Of a DNA stretch of 64,000 nucleotides, positions 34,440-45,511 are shown piece by piece. The stretch is from contig OZ020518.1 of assembly GCA_963971425.1 (NCBI GenBank), forward strand, positions 6,427,989-6,491,988, written 5' to 3'. Each line of letters starts with the position of its first letter. The first letter of the stretch is position 1. The position numbers and the translations under genes are program-made. Below the pieces are notes generated by a model, which was not told the origin of the DNA, did not search any database, and was given only the letters and a program-made list of their open reading frames with translations. Origin of the DNA: Bryoerythrophyllum caledonicum. Its lineage: Eukaryota; Streptophyta; Bryopsida; Pottiales; Pottiaceae.

Positions 34440-34639
34440 NNNNNNNNNNNNNNNNNNNNNNNNNNNNNNNNNNNNNNNNNNNNNNNNNNNNNNNNNNNNN
34501 NNNNNNNNNNNNNNNNNNNNNNNNNNNNNNNNNNNNNNNNNNNNNNNNNNNNNNNNNNNNNNNNNNNNNNNNNNNNNNNNNNNNNNNNNNNNNNNNNNNN
34601 NNNNNNNNNNNNNNNNNNNNNNNNNNNNNNNNNNNNNNN
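34440..34639. other. assembly gap (200 N)
   Basis: Exactly 200 undetermined bases, so the true size is probably unknown. Open frames running through it are artefacts. It falls inside the large transposon next to the minisatellite, a likely cause of the failed assembly. Confidence 0.99.
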
Positions 34640-34729
34640 ACCAAGGAGCTCATACCCTGGTCGTCATACCCTAGATATTGATACCCCGAGTACCTTGGTC
34701 CATAAATAATGTAGAGAATATCTAACCCA

Positions 34730-35800
34730 AATATCGTTAAAATTGCTTGTTTTTGTGAAATTAGAAAGCCTCTTCAATTAATGTTTTTTTCTTAGTTTTA
34801 ACCGTAGGATCTCAATAGTGACTTATTAAGTAATATGCTCACAAAATTTCATAAAGTTTCACCGCACGGATTGAAAGATTATAATGTTTGAAGTAGTGAA
34901 AATGCTCATTTTCTTCCCTGCGTTTTCTGGATCAGCAGTCTTTGATTTCAATTGGTGTCACATTTTTGCACTATAAAAGGTCTCAATTAATTACCATAAT
35001 GTTAAGCTTGATGTTAATTTTCTATATACCGATTTTTAGAGTTAGAAAAGGGGTGTAGCATATTCAAAAAAATTGTGCAATGAGTGGGGGTTCAAAAATT
35101 CACAATTCACGTTATGTTTTTTTGTGAACTTAATATCGTTTGAAATGAGAATCCAAATGGTCAATACGAAGGTTTACATCACATAATGCCGTAGAAAAAA
35201 TCAAAAGTGAATCATACAAAGATCTCAAAGTTTTATGTGGAAAGGTAGAAGTTTTTTGGTACTCTCCTTGAAAATGTGTGACAATGTGTGAAAATAATTG
35301 ACTTGGATTAATATGCTTTTTCACCAAAGAACTAACAACATGCTTAACACGATGGTATTGGATTTACATCTCGTGTAGTGCAAAAGTTTTTAGAGGTAGA
35401 CAAGGGGTGTAGCATATTTTTTTTAAATGTGCAATGAGTGGAGGTCGAAAATTTCTCAATTCACGTTATGTTTTTTTGTGAACTCGATATTTTTTTAAAT
35501 GAGAATCCAAATGGTCAATAAGAAGTTTTACATTGCATAATGTTGTAGGCAAAATCAAAAGTGAATCGTACGAAGTTCTCAAAGTTTTATGTGGAAAGAT
35601 AGAAGTTTTCTGGTACTCTCCCTGAAAATGTGTAACAATGTGTGAAAATAATTGACTTGGATTAATATGGTATTTCACCAAAGAACTAACAACATGCTTA
35701 ACACGATGGTATTGGATTTAGATCTTGTGTAGTGCAAAAGTTTTTAGAGGTAGACAAAGGGTGTTGCATGTTCAAAAATATTGTGCAATGAGTGGTGGTT
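34730..35800 (+). repeat. MITE-A-derived 354-bp tandem duplication
   Basis: The segment is MITE-A interior. Within it the line caccaaagaactaacaacat occurs at 35322 and again at 35676, a period of 354 bp, and its flanks align on both sides (gaaaataattgacttgg before, gtgcaaaagtttttagaggtag after). A third, partial unit runs to about 35810 and merges into the 5' leader of the following ORF, so this repeat probably supplies that gene's promoter. Confidence 0.8.
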
Positions 35801-35872
35801 CAAAAATTCTTATTCCATACTAATAGTGACTATCGTTTTGTAATGATATATAGGTTTTTTGAGTGTTGCGTT

Positions 35873-38170
35873 ATGGCACCACCAAATATTGATAGAATCT
35901 GGGAGAGCCACGGTTGGTGGATCGCAGAAGTGGATGAGTCGAGCGCCTTCTTATGGGTGACGGATTATCCCTTTGAGTTGGGAAAGCGTACATCGGCGTT
36001 GGGGAAGAGTTTTGGCAAAATCCAAGCAATCACTCTTCGACGTGATGATATGGTATACGTTACTTGCGCAGTGGGTCCAGGTCAATCGGAGGTGAAGACT
36101 TCTCTTTCGAAGAAGTTACTTTTGGCACCTGTCCCTTTGAATCTTCTTCAAAATCCAGGTCAGGTGAAATTCCTCAAATCATTGCAGACGTTTTGGTTGA
36201 ACATATCTCTTGCGGTACGTACTGCTAGACACAACAACGTCTTAGCCTGTTTAGCGTTATCACCGGAGATGGTACTGAAGGCTAAGAAGATTATGGAGGA
36301 ACATATTAGATATGAAGCATTTCGGGAGAGGGACCCATCACGTGCGACAACTCAAGCCCCACCAGCGGAACCAGAAGAAACAGAAGTTTATCGAATTCTT
36401 GCTGAGCCGTTGCAACTGGATTGGCGACCACTGGAGGGGGGGGGAGGAAGTGGAGGCCAACATCCCATCACAACTTCTGAGGTACAGACATTACCGAATC
36501 CTCCATTAACGAGTAGACGTCCTACGAAGAGGCCACGGCGTGTTGAGAGTGATGTAGCTTCAGGTTCAAGAGAAGGCCCATCAAGTTTGGATCCAAGTGG
36601 GAGGAGGTTGATTGGAAGAAGTGCAAGATCAGGTGGCAGGATTCCTAGGTCGGGGCTCAGGACGTCTGATGGTCATCGTAGGGCCCCTACATCTACACCG
36701 GGAGATTTAGCTGATTTGTCAGCCATGGCGCAGGAGGAAGAAGATTTTCACAACCTTCCAGACAGTGTATCAGAGGATTTTGAAGACAATGCGGAGATAC
36801 CACAGGATCTTCCAATTCTAATGAATTTAAAAGCACCAGTGCCTACAACAGAGGAGATTGCGAAAGGATCAGTGTGGGGGAATTTTGTGTTTAAGGCACA
36901 CATAGACCGCATTGTCTCTGTGGAAAATCCGGAAACCAACCACCGGGTTTTATCACAGAAGAGGGTCATAGAAGTATTCAACCGCTTACGAGACCCAGAA
37001 TCTGCGAGTCGGGTGAGTAGATTGGTACTTCGACCGATCAGATACATCGTGCATACTACCACCGATGATGGTGTCGTTGAAAAGGAAGAGCTGCCGTTTC
37101 CGTTGATAGGTACCGCACGAGAGTTTGAACGCATGTTCATTGCACACGGGAGTGCTTCTGCAGAGGGTGCTATGGGATCGCAATATTCTTGGCTTCAAGA
37201 TCATATCATTTGGGAACCGGTGGATGGGCAACACATAGTAGCAGCTTGTAAGTTTGCACAGCAGCAGTGGAGAGATGGTACTATGCCATTAAACGAGTAT
37301 CTGGACACGTTTGAGCGGCGGGAGGCCTCTTTTGTGGTGTATGATGATCGTCGCTTTTACATTGAGAAGTCTGCGCGGATCAACGTGGCGGAGTTCCAGA
37401 GACATTCATATTCTACCATGGAGGAGGATTTGAGGAAGATCCGTCAGATTTGGGATCTATACGGGAGGCCTGATAGCACACTACGTGCGGACGATGCACG
37501 TAGGGCTGTTGCTTTGGTGAGTGCGGCAAGTGCAGTGCATAAGTTGCCCAAGGGGGATGGAGTTGTCACGGTGAAGAGGTTGGCCAAAAACATGGAGGAT
37601 CTGACCAATCATGCATGGAATCCGAGCAATGACTGCTTCGAAGCTATCATTCAAGTATGCAAGGACTACGAAGATGGCATTCTCTTTTACAGCAAGGAGG
37701 AAGAGGACAAGTGGAAGGACATGGCGAGGAAGAAAGAGCTGGATCCAAATGTGGACGTACGACCAACAAGAAAGGAGATGACCCAAAATTGGTTGAGGCC
37801 GTTAGGTAGGGTTCCAATTCCATATTATCTTCGGTTGGCAAAGTCTGCTGCAGCGAAGCCGGTGACGGAGGATGGAGTAAGACCTCGTCAAGCATACTAC
37901 TTCGACGGTGTAAAAGACAAGAATCCACATCCTCGTACGATTGCCGGTGTTTGTGACCGATATCAGAGACGAGAAGCTGTGATCAATTCCATCCGTTGGT
38001 TGATGGTGGAGAACAAGGAAAGTACACCTGATTCCATGGAGGAGTTCTTCCGTATCCGTGTAGGGAAGTATTTTCCGAGGAGTAACGCACAACTTGATAC
38101 CTTTGGGAAGCTTTTGAATGCTGCCACGAAAAAAGCTTGGACTGCTCCTGTGCGGGGGGAAGGTGTCTAA
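35873..38170 (+). CDS. large-transposon ORF with DGQH motif (unknown function)
   Basis: 765 residues from ATG 35873. The frame is open further 5' to 35792, but that part is repeat, and an acceptor-like tatatag lies at 35847-35853. I do not recognise a named family. Residues 1-155 look globular (WESHGWWIAEVDE, SAFLWVTDYPFELG). Residues about 165-320 are low-complexity, proline/serine/arginine-rich and probably nuclear. From about 330 a second globular part contains EPVDGQHIVAA near residue 450, resembling the DGQH(R) signature of ParB/DndB-like nucleotide-binding proteins, followed by VVYDDRRFYIEKSARIN and a helical region. It ends at a run of six G (38153-38158), after which the same product appears to continue in another frame. 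Placement beside the DUF7869 ORF suggests a transposon accessory protein. Confidence 0.6.
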   Translation: MAPPNIDRIWESHGWWIAEVDESSAFLWVTDYPFELGKRTSALGKSFGKIQAITLRRDDMVYVTCAVGPGQSEVKTSLSKKLLLAPVPLNLLQNPGQVKFLKSLQTFWLNISLAVRTARHNNVLACLALSPEMVLKAKKIMEEHIRYEAFRERDPSRATTQAPPAEPEETEVYRILAEPLQLDWRPLEGGGGSGGQHPITTSEVQTLPNPPLTSRRPTKRPRRVESDVASGSREGPSSLDPSGRRLIGRSARSGGRIPRSGLRTSDGHRRAPTSTPGDLADLSAMAQEEEDFHNLPDSVSEDFEDNAEIPQDLPILMNLKAPVPTTEEIAKGSVWGNFVFKAHIDRIVSVENPETNHRVLSQKRVIEVFNRLRDPESASRVSRLVLRPIRYIVHTTTDDGVVEKEELPFPLIGTAREFERMFIAHGSASAEGAMGSQYSWLQDHIIWEPVDGQHIVAACKFAQQQWRDGTMPLNEYLDTFERREASFVVYDDRRFYIEKSARINVAEFQRHSYSTMEEDLRKIRQIWDLYGRPDSTLRADDARRAVALVSAASAVHKLPKGDGVVTVKRLAKNMEDLTNHAWNPSNDCFEAIIQVCKDYEDGILFYSKEEEDKWKDMARKKELDPNVDVRPTRKEMTQNWLRPLGRVPIPYYLRLAKSAAAKPVTEDGVRPRQAYYFDGVKDKNPHPRTIAGVCDRYQRREAVINSIRWLMVENKESTPDSMEEFFRIRVGKYFPRSNAQLDTFGKLLNAATKKAWTAPVRGEGV

Positions 38171-39839
38171 ACTGGAAGACATAGGCTACCTTATCCCTCC
38201 TTCCATCAGGTTTCATTATGGTGACATTGCAGCAGGAGGGCGTGGATACATTGGACTGTCTGTGGATGTGGGAGGACAGGCTACTGCTAATTGGGAATGG
38301 CAGATGGAAGTCAAGAGGCCAGGCCAGAGCGACACAGAGAATCTTACTCCGATTCGGTGTAGAAGAGGGTTATTCCGCACCGACTACATAGAGTTGGGGA
38401 AACCATGTTTGTGGGTGATTGATTGTCGACGTGGCGGTGGGAGGCATGGAGATGGTCATTGGGGAGACGCCCAGTTATCCGCAGCTTTTGCACAGCTGTC
38501 ATTATGGATGGCAAATATTGAACGATGGAATGTCATCTTCTTGTTACCAGCGGCCGTGTATGCCAACGAAGAGTTTTTCACGAAGGTGAAGCTTCCAGAG
38601 GGATGTACTATGCGACGTGGATGTTGGGCATTTGATCCGAACTCGGTTAATCCCTATGCTCTCGATTTTACAGAGAATGGGCGTCTGGAACAAGTAGTAC
38701 AACCGATTGGCGATGTTGTGATTTGTATGCAGCATCCTGTGGATACATCTCCTGGCCCGAACTATGTTTCTGGAGACATTCCACTTCCTCTTGTTTTCTT
38801 GGATCACTGGAGTGAAGCACGCCAACCTTCTGAAGTTGATTCACTTGAGAGATCTCCATCAGAGCTGGCAAGACTAGTGGGCTCATACTTGCCCCGTGGT
38901 TGGGGTTTAGTGGCGTGTAACATATCTACGGCCATTCCCACGATCCTTGAAGGAGATTTCCAGGGATCTGAGGTTTTCATCATTGACGATTGTATAGACA
39001 GAGTTTCATTTCTGTACAATGAGTTGTCCGACAATTTCCAAGGACAACTGTTGGTCAGGACTGGTGGAACAAGTACTGGTTGCAACATCGTACCTGAGAC
39101 CGAAGAGGCGGTTGGTGGAGTGAGGAATGAAGATGACAATGAGGATGGAGATGGTTTACATGAGAGATTGCCACGTTCAGGTACCACTGAAGATTTTTCA
39201 TCTCGCAGTGGTTCAGACGCCGATGAAGATGGAGTGAACCAGTCTCCTCCAAGAGAGACGATTCCATCAACGCAGCGGGCGGTGGGAGATACTTCACGGG
39301 AGACGACTACATCACCTACAGAGAGGATGCAAGATACTGGTGTAGTGGATGTTGGTTTGGCGGCAGGGGCAGGAAGGGGGCGTACATTTGATGGTCCTAG
39401 GCTGGAGATGGAGGAAGAAGAATTGGATTCATTGGAATTTTTTTCGGTGCAGAGGAGGATTCGACAGCCTTTGATGCCTTCTCAATCAGAGCCTGTATCG
39501 GAGACACAAGAGACGTTCGGAGGTATTCAGAGTGATACCGGACTAGGTTTGCCTTCCGTTCCAAGATCTAGCGTATCCGAGGACATCATTGCATTTCAGG
39601 GGGCCTTCTCATTAGAGCGAGAGATGTCCTTCAATCCTGAAGACGGCTTTTTCTACAATGATAATCGCGTAAGGCATACGCGGGAGGGTGTACCTGGCAA
39701 TTACCGATTTGTTGAGTGTGCGTCCATTGGCATCGAAGATGTGGGAGATCGTCCAGTGCAGGATCATGAACTGTCCGCTATGGTAGGTAGCGCCATTGGA
39801 CACGTGGAGGGAGTCGTTCCGCCAGAAGATGAGCTCTGA
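38118..39839 (+). CDS. large-transposon ORF, continuation in another frame
   Basis: A 573-codon frame overlapping the previous ORF by 53 bp. Its first convincing residues (VSKLEDIGYLIPPSIRFHYG) come directly after the G run where the previous ORF stops. The true product is therefore probably one protein of roughly 1,320 residues, joined by a frameshift, a short intron or correction of a homopolymer error. Residues 35-220 are globular (GLSVDVGGQATANW; LWVIDCRRGGGRHGDGHWGDAQ; NVIFLLPAAVY). The glycine-rich GGGRHGDGHWGDAQ could be a ligand loop; a methyltransferase-like fold is conceivable but not shown. The C-terminal half is acidic and disordered. I do not recognise the family. Confidence 0.55.
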   Translation: MLPRKKLGLLLCGGKVSKLEDIGYLIPPSIRFHYGDIAAGGRGYIGLSVDVGGQATANWEWQMEVKRPGQSDTENLTPIRCRRGLFRTDYIELGKPCLWVIDCRRGGGRHGDGHWGDAQLSAAFAQLSLWMANIERWNVIFLLPAAVYANEEFFTKVKLPEGCTMRRGCWAFDPNSVNPYALDFTENGRLEQVVQPIGDVVICMQHPVDTSPGPNYVSGDIPLPLVFLDHWSEARQPSEVDSLERSPSELARLVGSYLPRGWGLVACNISTAIPTILEGDFQGSEVFIIDDCIDRVSFLYNELSDNFQGQLLVRTGGTSTGCNIVPETEEAVGGVRNEDDNEDGDGLHERLPRSGTTEDFSSRSGSDADEDGVNQSPPRETIPSTQRAVGDTSRETTTSPTERMQDTGVVDVGLAAGAGRGRTFDGPRLEMEEEELDSLEFFSVQRRIRQPLMPSQSEPVSETQETFGGIQSDTGLGLPSVPRSSVSEDIIAFQGAFSLEREMSFNPEDGFFYNDNRVRHTREGVPGNYRFVECASIGIEDVGDRPVQDHELSAMVGSAIGHVEGVVPPEDEL

Positions 39840-40406
39840 GCCCTGGAGCTATATACTATAGTAGAGCATGCACGCAGTTTAGGTGGCAAGTACGTTAGTA
39901 TAATGTAGTTTGAGATGTGTCTATCGTTTGGTGGGTGGTATATATTTATATATTGGATGGTCCATATGATATGATTGATTTTAGAATTCCTCAGTGATAG
40001 TGTGGAATTGCTTGATTATGTATGTTTTTGCATTATAAAATACAGTGAGGTACTTTACACTATCTTAGGAAATTGCATATATATTTTTGTATCTCTTACA
40101 CATTGTATTTGTAGTGCAGTACTCTAAAATCCTATAATAACTCATAACACATTTATAATCTCTTTGGGCACATGATCATAATTTTGTAGCAGGATTTGGA
40201 AACTAGATTAGAAATCATATATTTTCTTAAAAAAGGTAGCGAATGTAAAAAATATATTATTGATATGAACATGAAGATGCCAATGTATGACACGAGAAAC
40301 ACCCAAAAAATTTGACAAAAAACATACTTAACTTTTGCCAAATTTTGATTTTTTAAAAAGTTATGAGCAAATAACTTGCGGCTTTCTACCAACAACCACT
40401 GCACTT
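39840..40406. other. right subterminal region of the large transposon
   Basis: AT-rich, non-coding, probably the 3' untranslated region and terminator of the + strand gene, then subterminal DNA. The motif CCACTGCACTTGG just inside the right TIR mirrors AAGTGCACTTGG inside the left one. Confidence 0.5.
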
Positions 40407-40441
40407 GGCTAAGTGCATAATTGCTTAATTGCGTGTTCTAC

Positions 40442-43400
40442 ATGCACGTGCGGGGTTAGACAATACCCTTGGCATGAGCTAGGCGGATACACTATAGTGT
40501 GACCCTCAAATTCCCTTATACACATACTTTAATCGTGCCACATAATACATGTGCCTCAAAACCCTGGGAAATAATAAAGCTCCTACGCCAGAGCGCATAC
40601 CAAATTCTATCCTCAAATCCATGCCTCCAAGATTTCATAAACTATTATTTCTTTTTTTCTCCCATAGCTACAAACAAAAACAAATCCCTACCTCTTGGAA
40701 AACTAGTTCCACAATTTTACTACACATAAAAGGTGACCCTTCAATACTCCCCAACCATTGACCAATTGCCCTAGCTAACACCATCTATAAATTATTCACA
40801 AGTACACTTTCATCCTTACTTTCCTTATACGGGGAAAAACACAAGATTTTACATGACACTCAAGAGGGTTTTCAAGGAGAAAGAGGTACAACTCGACAAC
40901 TTCAAACTATAATTGCGGCACTCAAAGATGCACGTTTTACAAACCAAGACATATACATATTATATATTGATTTTAAAAATGCGTTCAGTTCCATTGACTA
41001 CGCAAGATTACTTGCAGTTATGTTGGACCTTGGATATTCCACAGACTTCGTACAACTAGTAGGAAACATACACTCTCACTCCTATACTTCCTATGTTGGA
41101 GAAGTCTTCGGAACCACATGCCCCATCCCAATACAACGGGGGACCATACAAGGTGATACATTAAGTCCATATTTGTTCATTATTTTCCTAGAACCGTTAC
41201 TACGATGGTTACAAAGAGGGAATAATGCTTACACCTTTTGTACATCCAAAGTCACCATAAACTTGGCTGCCTATGCTGATGACCTCGCCGCCATTGCTGG
41301 AAAACTCCAATCACTACAAATTCAACTCAATAAAACCGACAAATTTTGTAAATGGACTGGTATGGATGTTGGGGTTCATAACTGTGTCGTCACGGGATGC
41401 CGGACTATATCAAAGTTAAGCCCCACCATATTTAAAGTCCTAATGCAAGCCTCCAACATTAGCTATAGTAATCAACCCATTCCCATACTACACCAAAACG
41501 AACCCCACGTTTATCTAGGCTCAAATCTTGTCCCATTGCTGAAATAGAAGACTCAATTCCACGCCACTACTAATAAACTCTCTAAACAATGTAAAGATTT
41601 AACAACATGCCCGACCACTATGAAACAAAAAATTAAAATGGTAGATATAGCAATTTGGCCTCGAGTAGCATACAATTTCTACGGAGTACCATATGCTATG
41701 CCCGCTATTAAGAAACTAGGCAAACAAATTATTGCGGTACAAAAAAGTATATGTAAACTTCCTAATGGATGTCGAATGCCATAACCCAACTCCCATACAA
41801 ATTATTTGGATTAGAAGCTTTTTCTATAAAAAATGCCTACCTTTGTTGTATAGGTGAACAACTACAAAACGCACTTAAAGACAGAGGGAGACTTGGAAAA
41901 ATCTACAAAGGACTTACCCACTATGTCCTTGCCAAATATGGTGGCGTCACTAAAATGCCAAGAATATAAAAAATTGATTGCATCAGATCCACCTTCACCC
42001 GCACTTTTTTCTCACTAAAAAATGAAGCAAAAGTACATCTAAAAAGCACACTCTCGGACTTTCTATCGGAACCTGCACCACTTAAACAAATGTGGTTACA
42101 AGCAACTCAAACCGACACAAGAATTAACCACCACCTCTCTACAAAACTATCACAAAACTCTTTTCTACGAACATTGCTGACTTAAAACAAATTATGCTAC
42201 CCAATGGAACACACCTCATGAACCATAACGACTTTAAACTATTCTATTGTTTACCATCTAAACTAATAAAAAGTGTCTTTAATATTGCTAAACAACTCTT
42301 TTGCCACCCCTCATGTTCCCACACATGCAACACTCTATGCTTCACCCATACAAATCTATACTCTCAAAGATCCATACATCACCACCAATAAAAACATTCT
42401 CTCTAGAAATAACCCCCAACCACTCCACCCCCCAACCCACCACATGAACCCCTACCTCTCTCCAACGCACATTCTTAAAAATCCCTCTATATATTCCATC
42501 CATACCATTAATGACCATAAACATAGAAAACTCACCGATTCACATAAAATAGTAAAACAGACACCAAAAACCCATGTCAATGGCAGTCTAACAACTCTAC
42601 CTACAACAAATGGCTACTGCAACGAAACTTCTTCCCATGGCAAAAAATACCTCAATCTATAATACTAAGAAACTAACGCAATACTACCAAAAAGGCCAAA
42701 ATAAATTATATTTTGAAATCATCCAAGCACACCACCCCCAAGAACAATCCCAAGACACAAGAGCCGTTGCACCCCCCACAATTATTCCTCTACTTAACCT
42801 TCACATAACCGAATGTAACTCCAAAAGCAATATCTACACAACAACCAACACAATTAAAATCAATGAAGAGAAAGCACATATATATGAAGATAATAGAAGA
42901 CATTTATTTACCATTCCTCTTAGTAGATTACAATGGCTATGAAACCAATATCATTGAACTCTATCAACTACCATAAACATTGAACTTGTAATCCAACCCT
43001 TCAAAACCAAAATAGTCTTGCTACACCAAAGATAGCAATAGCGCATCTCAAAAAACAACCCCCTTGAACTTGCCCAATATACACAACCTACACCCATTCT
43101 AGAGTCATCAATCACATCCTTAACATCCAACACTCATATCTCTCATCCCCCGTTACATATTCTACTATCACCGAATTCTACTCACCTTTCAAAAGGGACA
43201 AAATTTTGGCTCATCAGGCAACGCCTTTGATCATACATAGAAAGGAAATGGCATTGCGCACCTCCACAATATAGAAGACACACAACAAGCAATACATTGA
43301 GCAAGACTTGCGGCAAAAATGACCCAAACTCTACTCAAACCCTCATTATCACCTCCGATGATAATTGGTACCAAAACTTCAACCAACACTCCGGCCCATT

Positions 43401-45420
43401 CCCGGACTCCCATATCATCACATTGTTTGAAGCTAACTCCATAACATACTAAGAACCTACCTTATCACCCAATCTCAAAATGAGCCTAGAACTGAACCAT
43501 CTACCTTACAAATATTATGTGTACATCACCAAAATCAAAATATTGGCACATCGGAAAAACTTGCCAAACTCACATCTATAGCACGTAACATCACTTTACA
43601 CAAACCATACACCAATATAGCCCCACGTACACCTCTGCAAACCTCGGTGAATCCCAACAAAAAATGGTTTCAACTAAATTATGTCATTACACCACATAAC
43701 CAATCCATAACCCCGCCTCCTCTCTCCAACTTCCAAAACCACACCTCCTTAAAATTTGACTCTGAATAAGCTATTATACCAATGGATCCTTCAAAGAACC
43801 AACAGAAATTAGCCCTAGACACTAACATAGAGAAAAAGTTGGATATGGTATATATAATCCTATTACGGAAATCAAACCAGCCAAAAGACTCCATGGCCTC
43901 CAAAATATCCTCAAAGCGGAAATGATGGCCATCTACAAAACCCTACAAACCATCATCACAAAATACGCTAATGAACCAGCCCATATTTTCACTGATTGTA
44001 TTAATGTCATATATATAATAAACACACAAAGAACACACCCTACCCTCCACAATAATCACCCCGACCAAGCCATATTAACATCAATGGTTCAACTATTACA
44101 AAACCCCACACAAATTACAACCCCTAATAGAGTTAGAGCCCATGCCAACATAGACGGAAATGATCTAGCGGATAAATTAGCCAAAATAAGAAGAGGAAAG
44201 TCCCATAACAATGCCAAACATCCACACAAACAGGCCCACACTACAGACACTACTTTCAAAAAGAAGATTGGCCTTCCATGGAAGACACCTGAGACAAAGG
44301 CCCTATTAGATTTTGGATAAATACCTCAAAAAACAAGATCTCATTAATAAACTCAACTTAATCTCCAAAAGACTCTCTAACATAGACAAATGGATAGGCA
44401 ACAACAACATTGACAACAAACTCTCCACAAATTTTTGGAAAAATCCCATAATTACATATCCACAAAAGACATGCCCTATAAAATTCCATATTAGACGATA
44501 CATGGGAAACGCTTGCAAACAACTCTTCTTTGGAATGGAACGATTTCCATTCATAACATGTTCAATTTGCACCACCACATACCCCAACACATGGCTTCAT
44601 GTACTACTCAAATGCCAAAACCACCACATACTCTCACTAATTGTCAAGAGGCACAATAAGCAGTGTGGAAAATCCAAAAGTTACTTGTATCTTCAAACAA
44701 ATCACGTTGCTTTATACTAATGAACGCTGGAACCTTCAACAACAATCCTCAAGAAAACATGGTCCCCCTAGCTATTACCATGCACATGTGGTACTCAAAG
44801 ATGTCTTTGTAATGCAAGATTCAAACCCGACATACTATGTGTTAAAAGGGCTACCATACAAAGACTCCCCACCAAATCACATAGACCTAAATCTCACTAT
44901 CCAATTTATTGACTTCAAATATTGTAATGATAGATTTTCACCGAAAGCTTTTGCAAACGAAATAAATAAATACCAACCACTCATCAACGATATTTGGCAC
45001 TCGGATGGAAAGTAGACCCCCTCATTGTCATTACTGCGGGTGCTAGAGCCACCACCTTTATTCCAACAATGACAATCCCTGAAAAAACATTCAGAATCTC
45101 CATGGTCTCTATCAAGAACACCTTTACAAAGATCATCATTATTGCAATACAACATGCTATGTCCATACTCCTACACAATAGGAAAATTGAAAACAACCAA
45201 TCCATCCCGGATACACTTGACCCCCCATGAAAGCTTACTAAACACTTACTACATAAATGCCTTCTTGGTGGCATTAGTTATTTGTTCTTGGTTACTCATT
45301 ACGTGATACATAGTGACTACCTTTGAGAAGGGAGAGTAGTTCCATACAGACAGACACTTTATTCACGCCAGCTCCCTTTGGGGACCGGAGTTCTTCTTCT
45401 TCTTTTTATCTTAGATAGAA
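40442..45420 (+). pseudogene. LINE 3' part: reverse transcriptase, RNase H, zinc-finger-like tail
   Basis: The second half of the interrupted LINE. RT blocks: LKTLGNNKAP (40550), LYIDFKNAFSSIDYARLL (about 40960), QRGTIQGDTLSPYLF (41135) and YADDLAAIAG (41270), whose YADD box is intact. After about 42 kb frames break often. RNase H follows in pieces: YTNGSF at about 43777 (the first catalytic aspartate reads as asparagine), LQNILKAEMMAI, HIFTDCINVIYIIN and RAHANIDGNDLADKLAK (44140). A cysteine/histidine segment (CSICTTTYPNTWLHVLLKC, 44560) resembles the C-terminal zinc motif of such elements. The element is not functional. G is scarce on this strand throughout. The exact 3' end, near the T-rich run at 45400, is uncertain. 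Confidence 0.88.
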
Positions 45421-45511
45421 AAATGTTACTTATGTATATGAAAAATCTCAAATTTAATAGAGGTTTGTAGTAAAGTTTTTGTAGTTGCTCGACATATCCA
45501 CCATCAACGAT

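Larger units (their letters stand above)
27070..40437. mobile_element. 13.4-kb TIR transposon nested in a LINE
   Basis: The terminal inverted repeats at 27070-27100 and 40407-40437 match at 30 of 31 positions; both start AACACGCAATTAAGC. The same 4 bp, CTAC, lie immediately outside each end (27066-27069 and 40438-40441), a 4-bp target duplication. Removing the element and one CTAC rejoins the LINE reading. Inside are a 1,076-codon - strand ORF with a DUF7869 core, two long + strand ORFs, two complete MITE-A insertions, a 20-bp telo-box-containing minisatellite, a 354-bp tandem duplication and a 200-N gap. The near-identical TIRs and long frames inside a badly decayed host imply recent insertion. 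The superfamily could not be assigned. Confidence 0.85.

Noticed and set aside
34382-34681. Open frames through 34440-34639
   Set aside because: They consist of undetermined bases.
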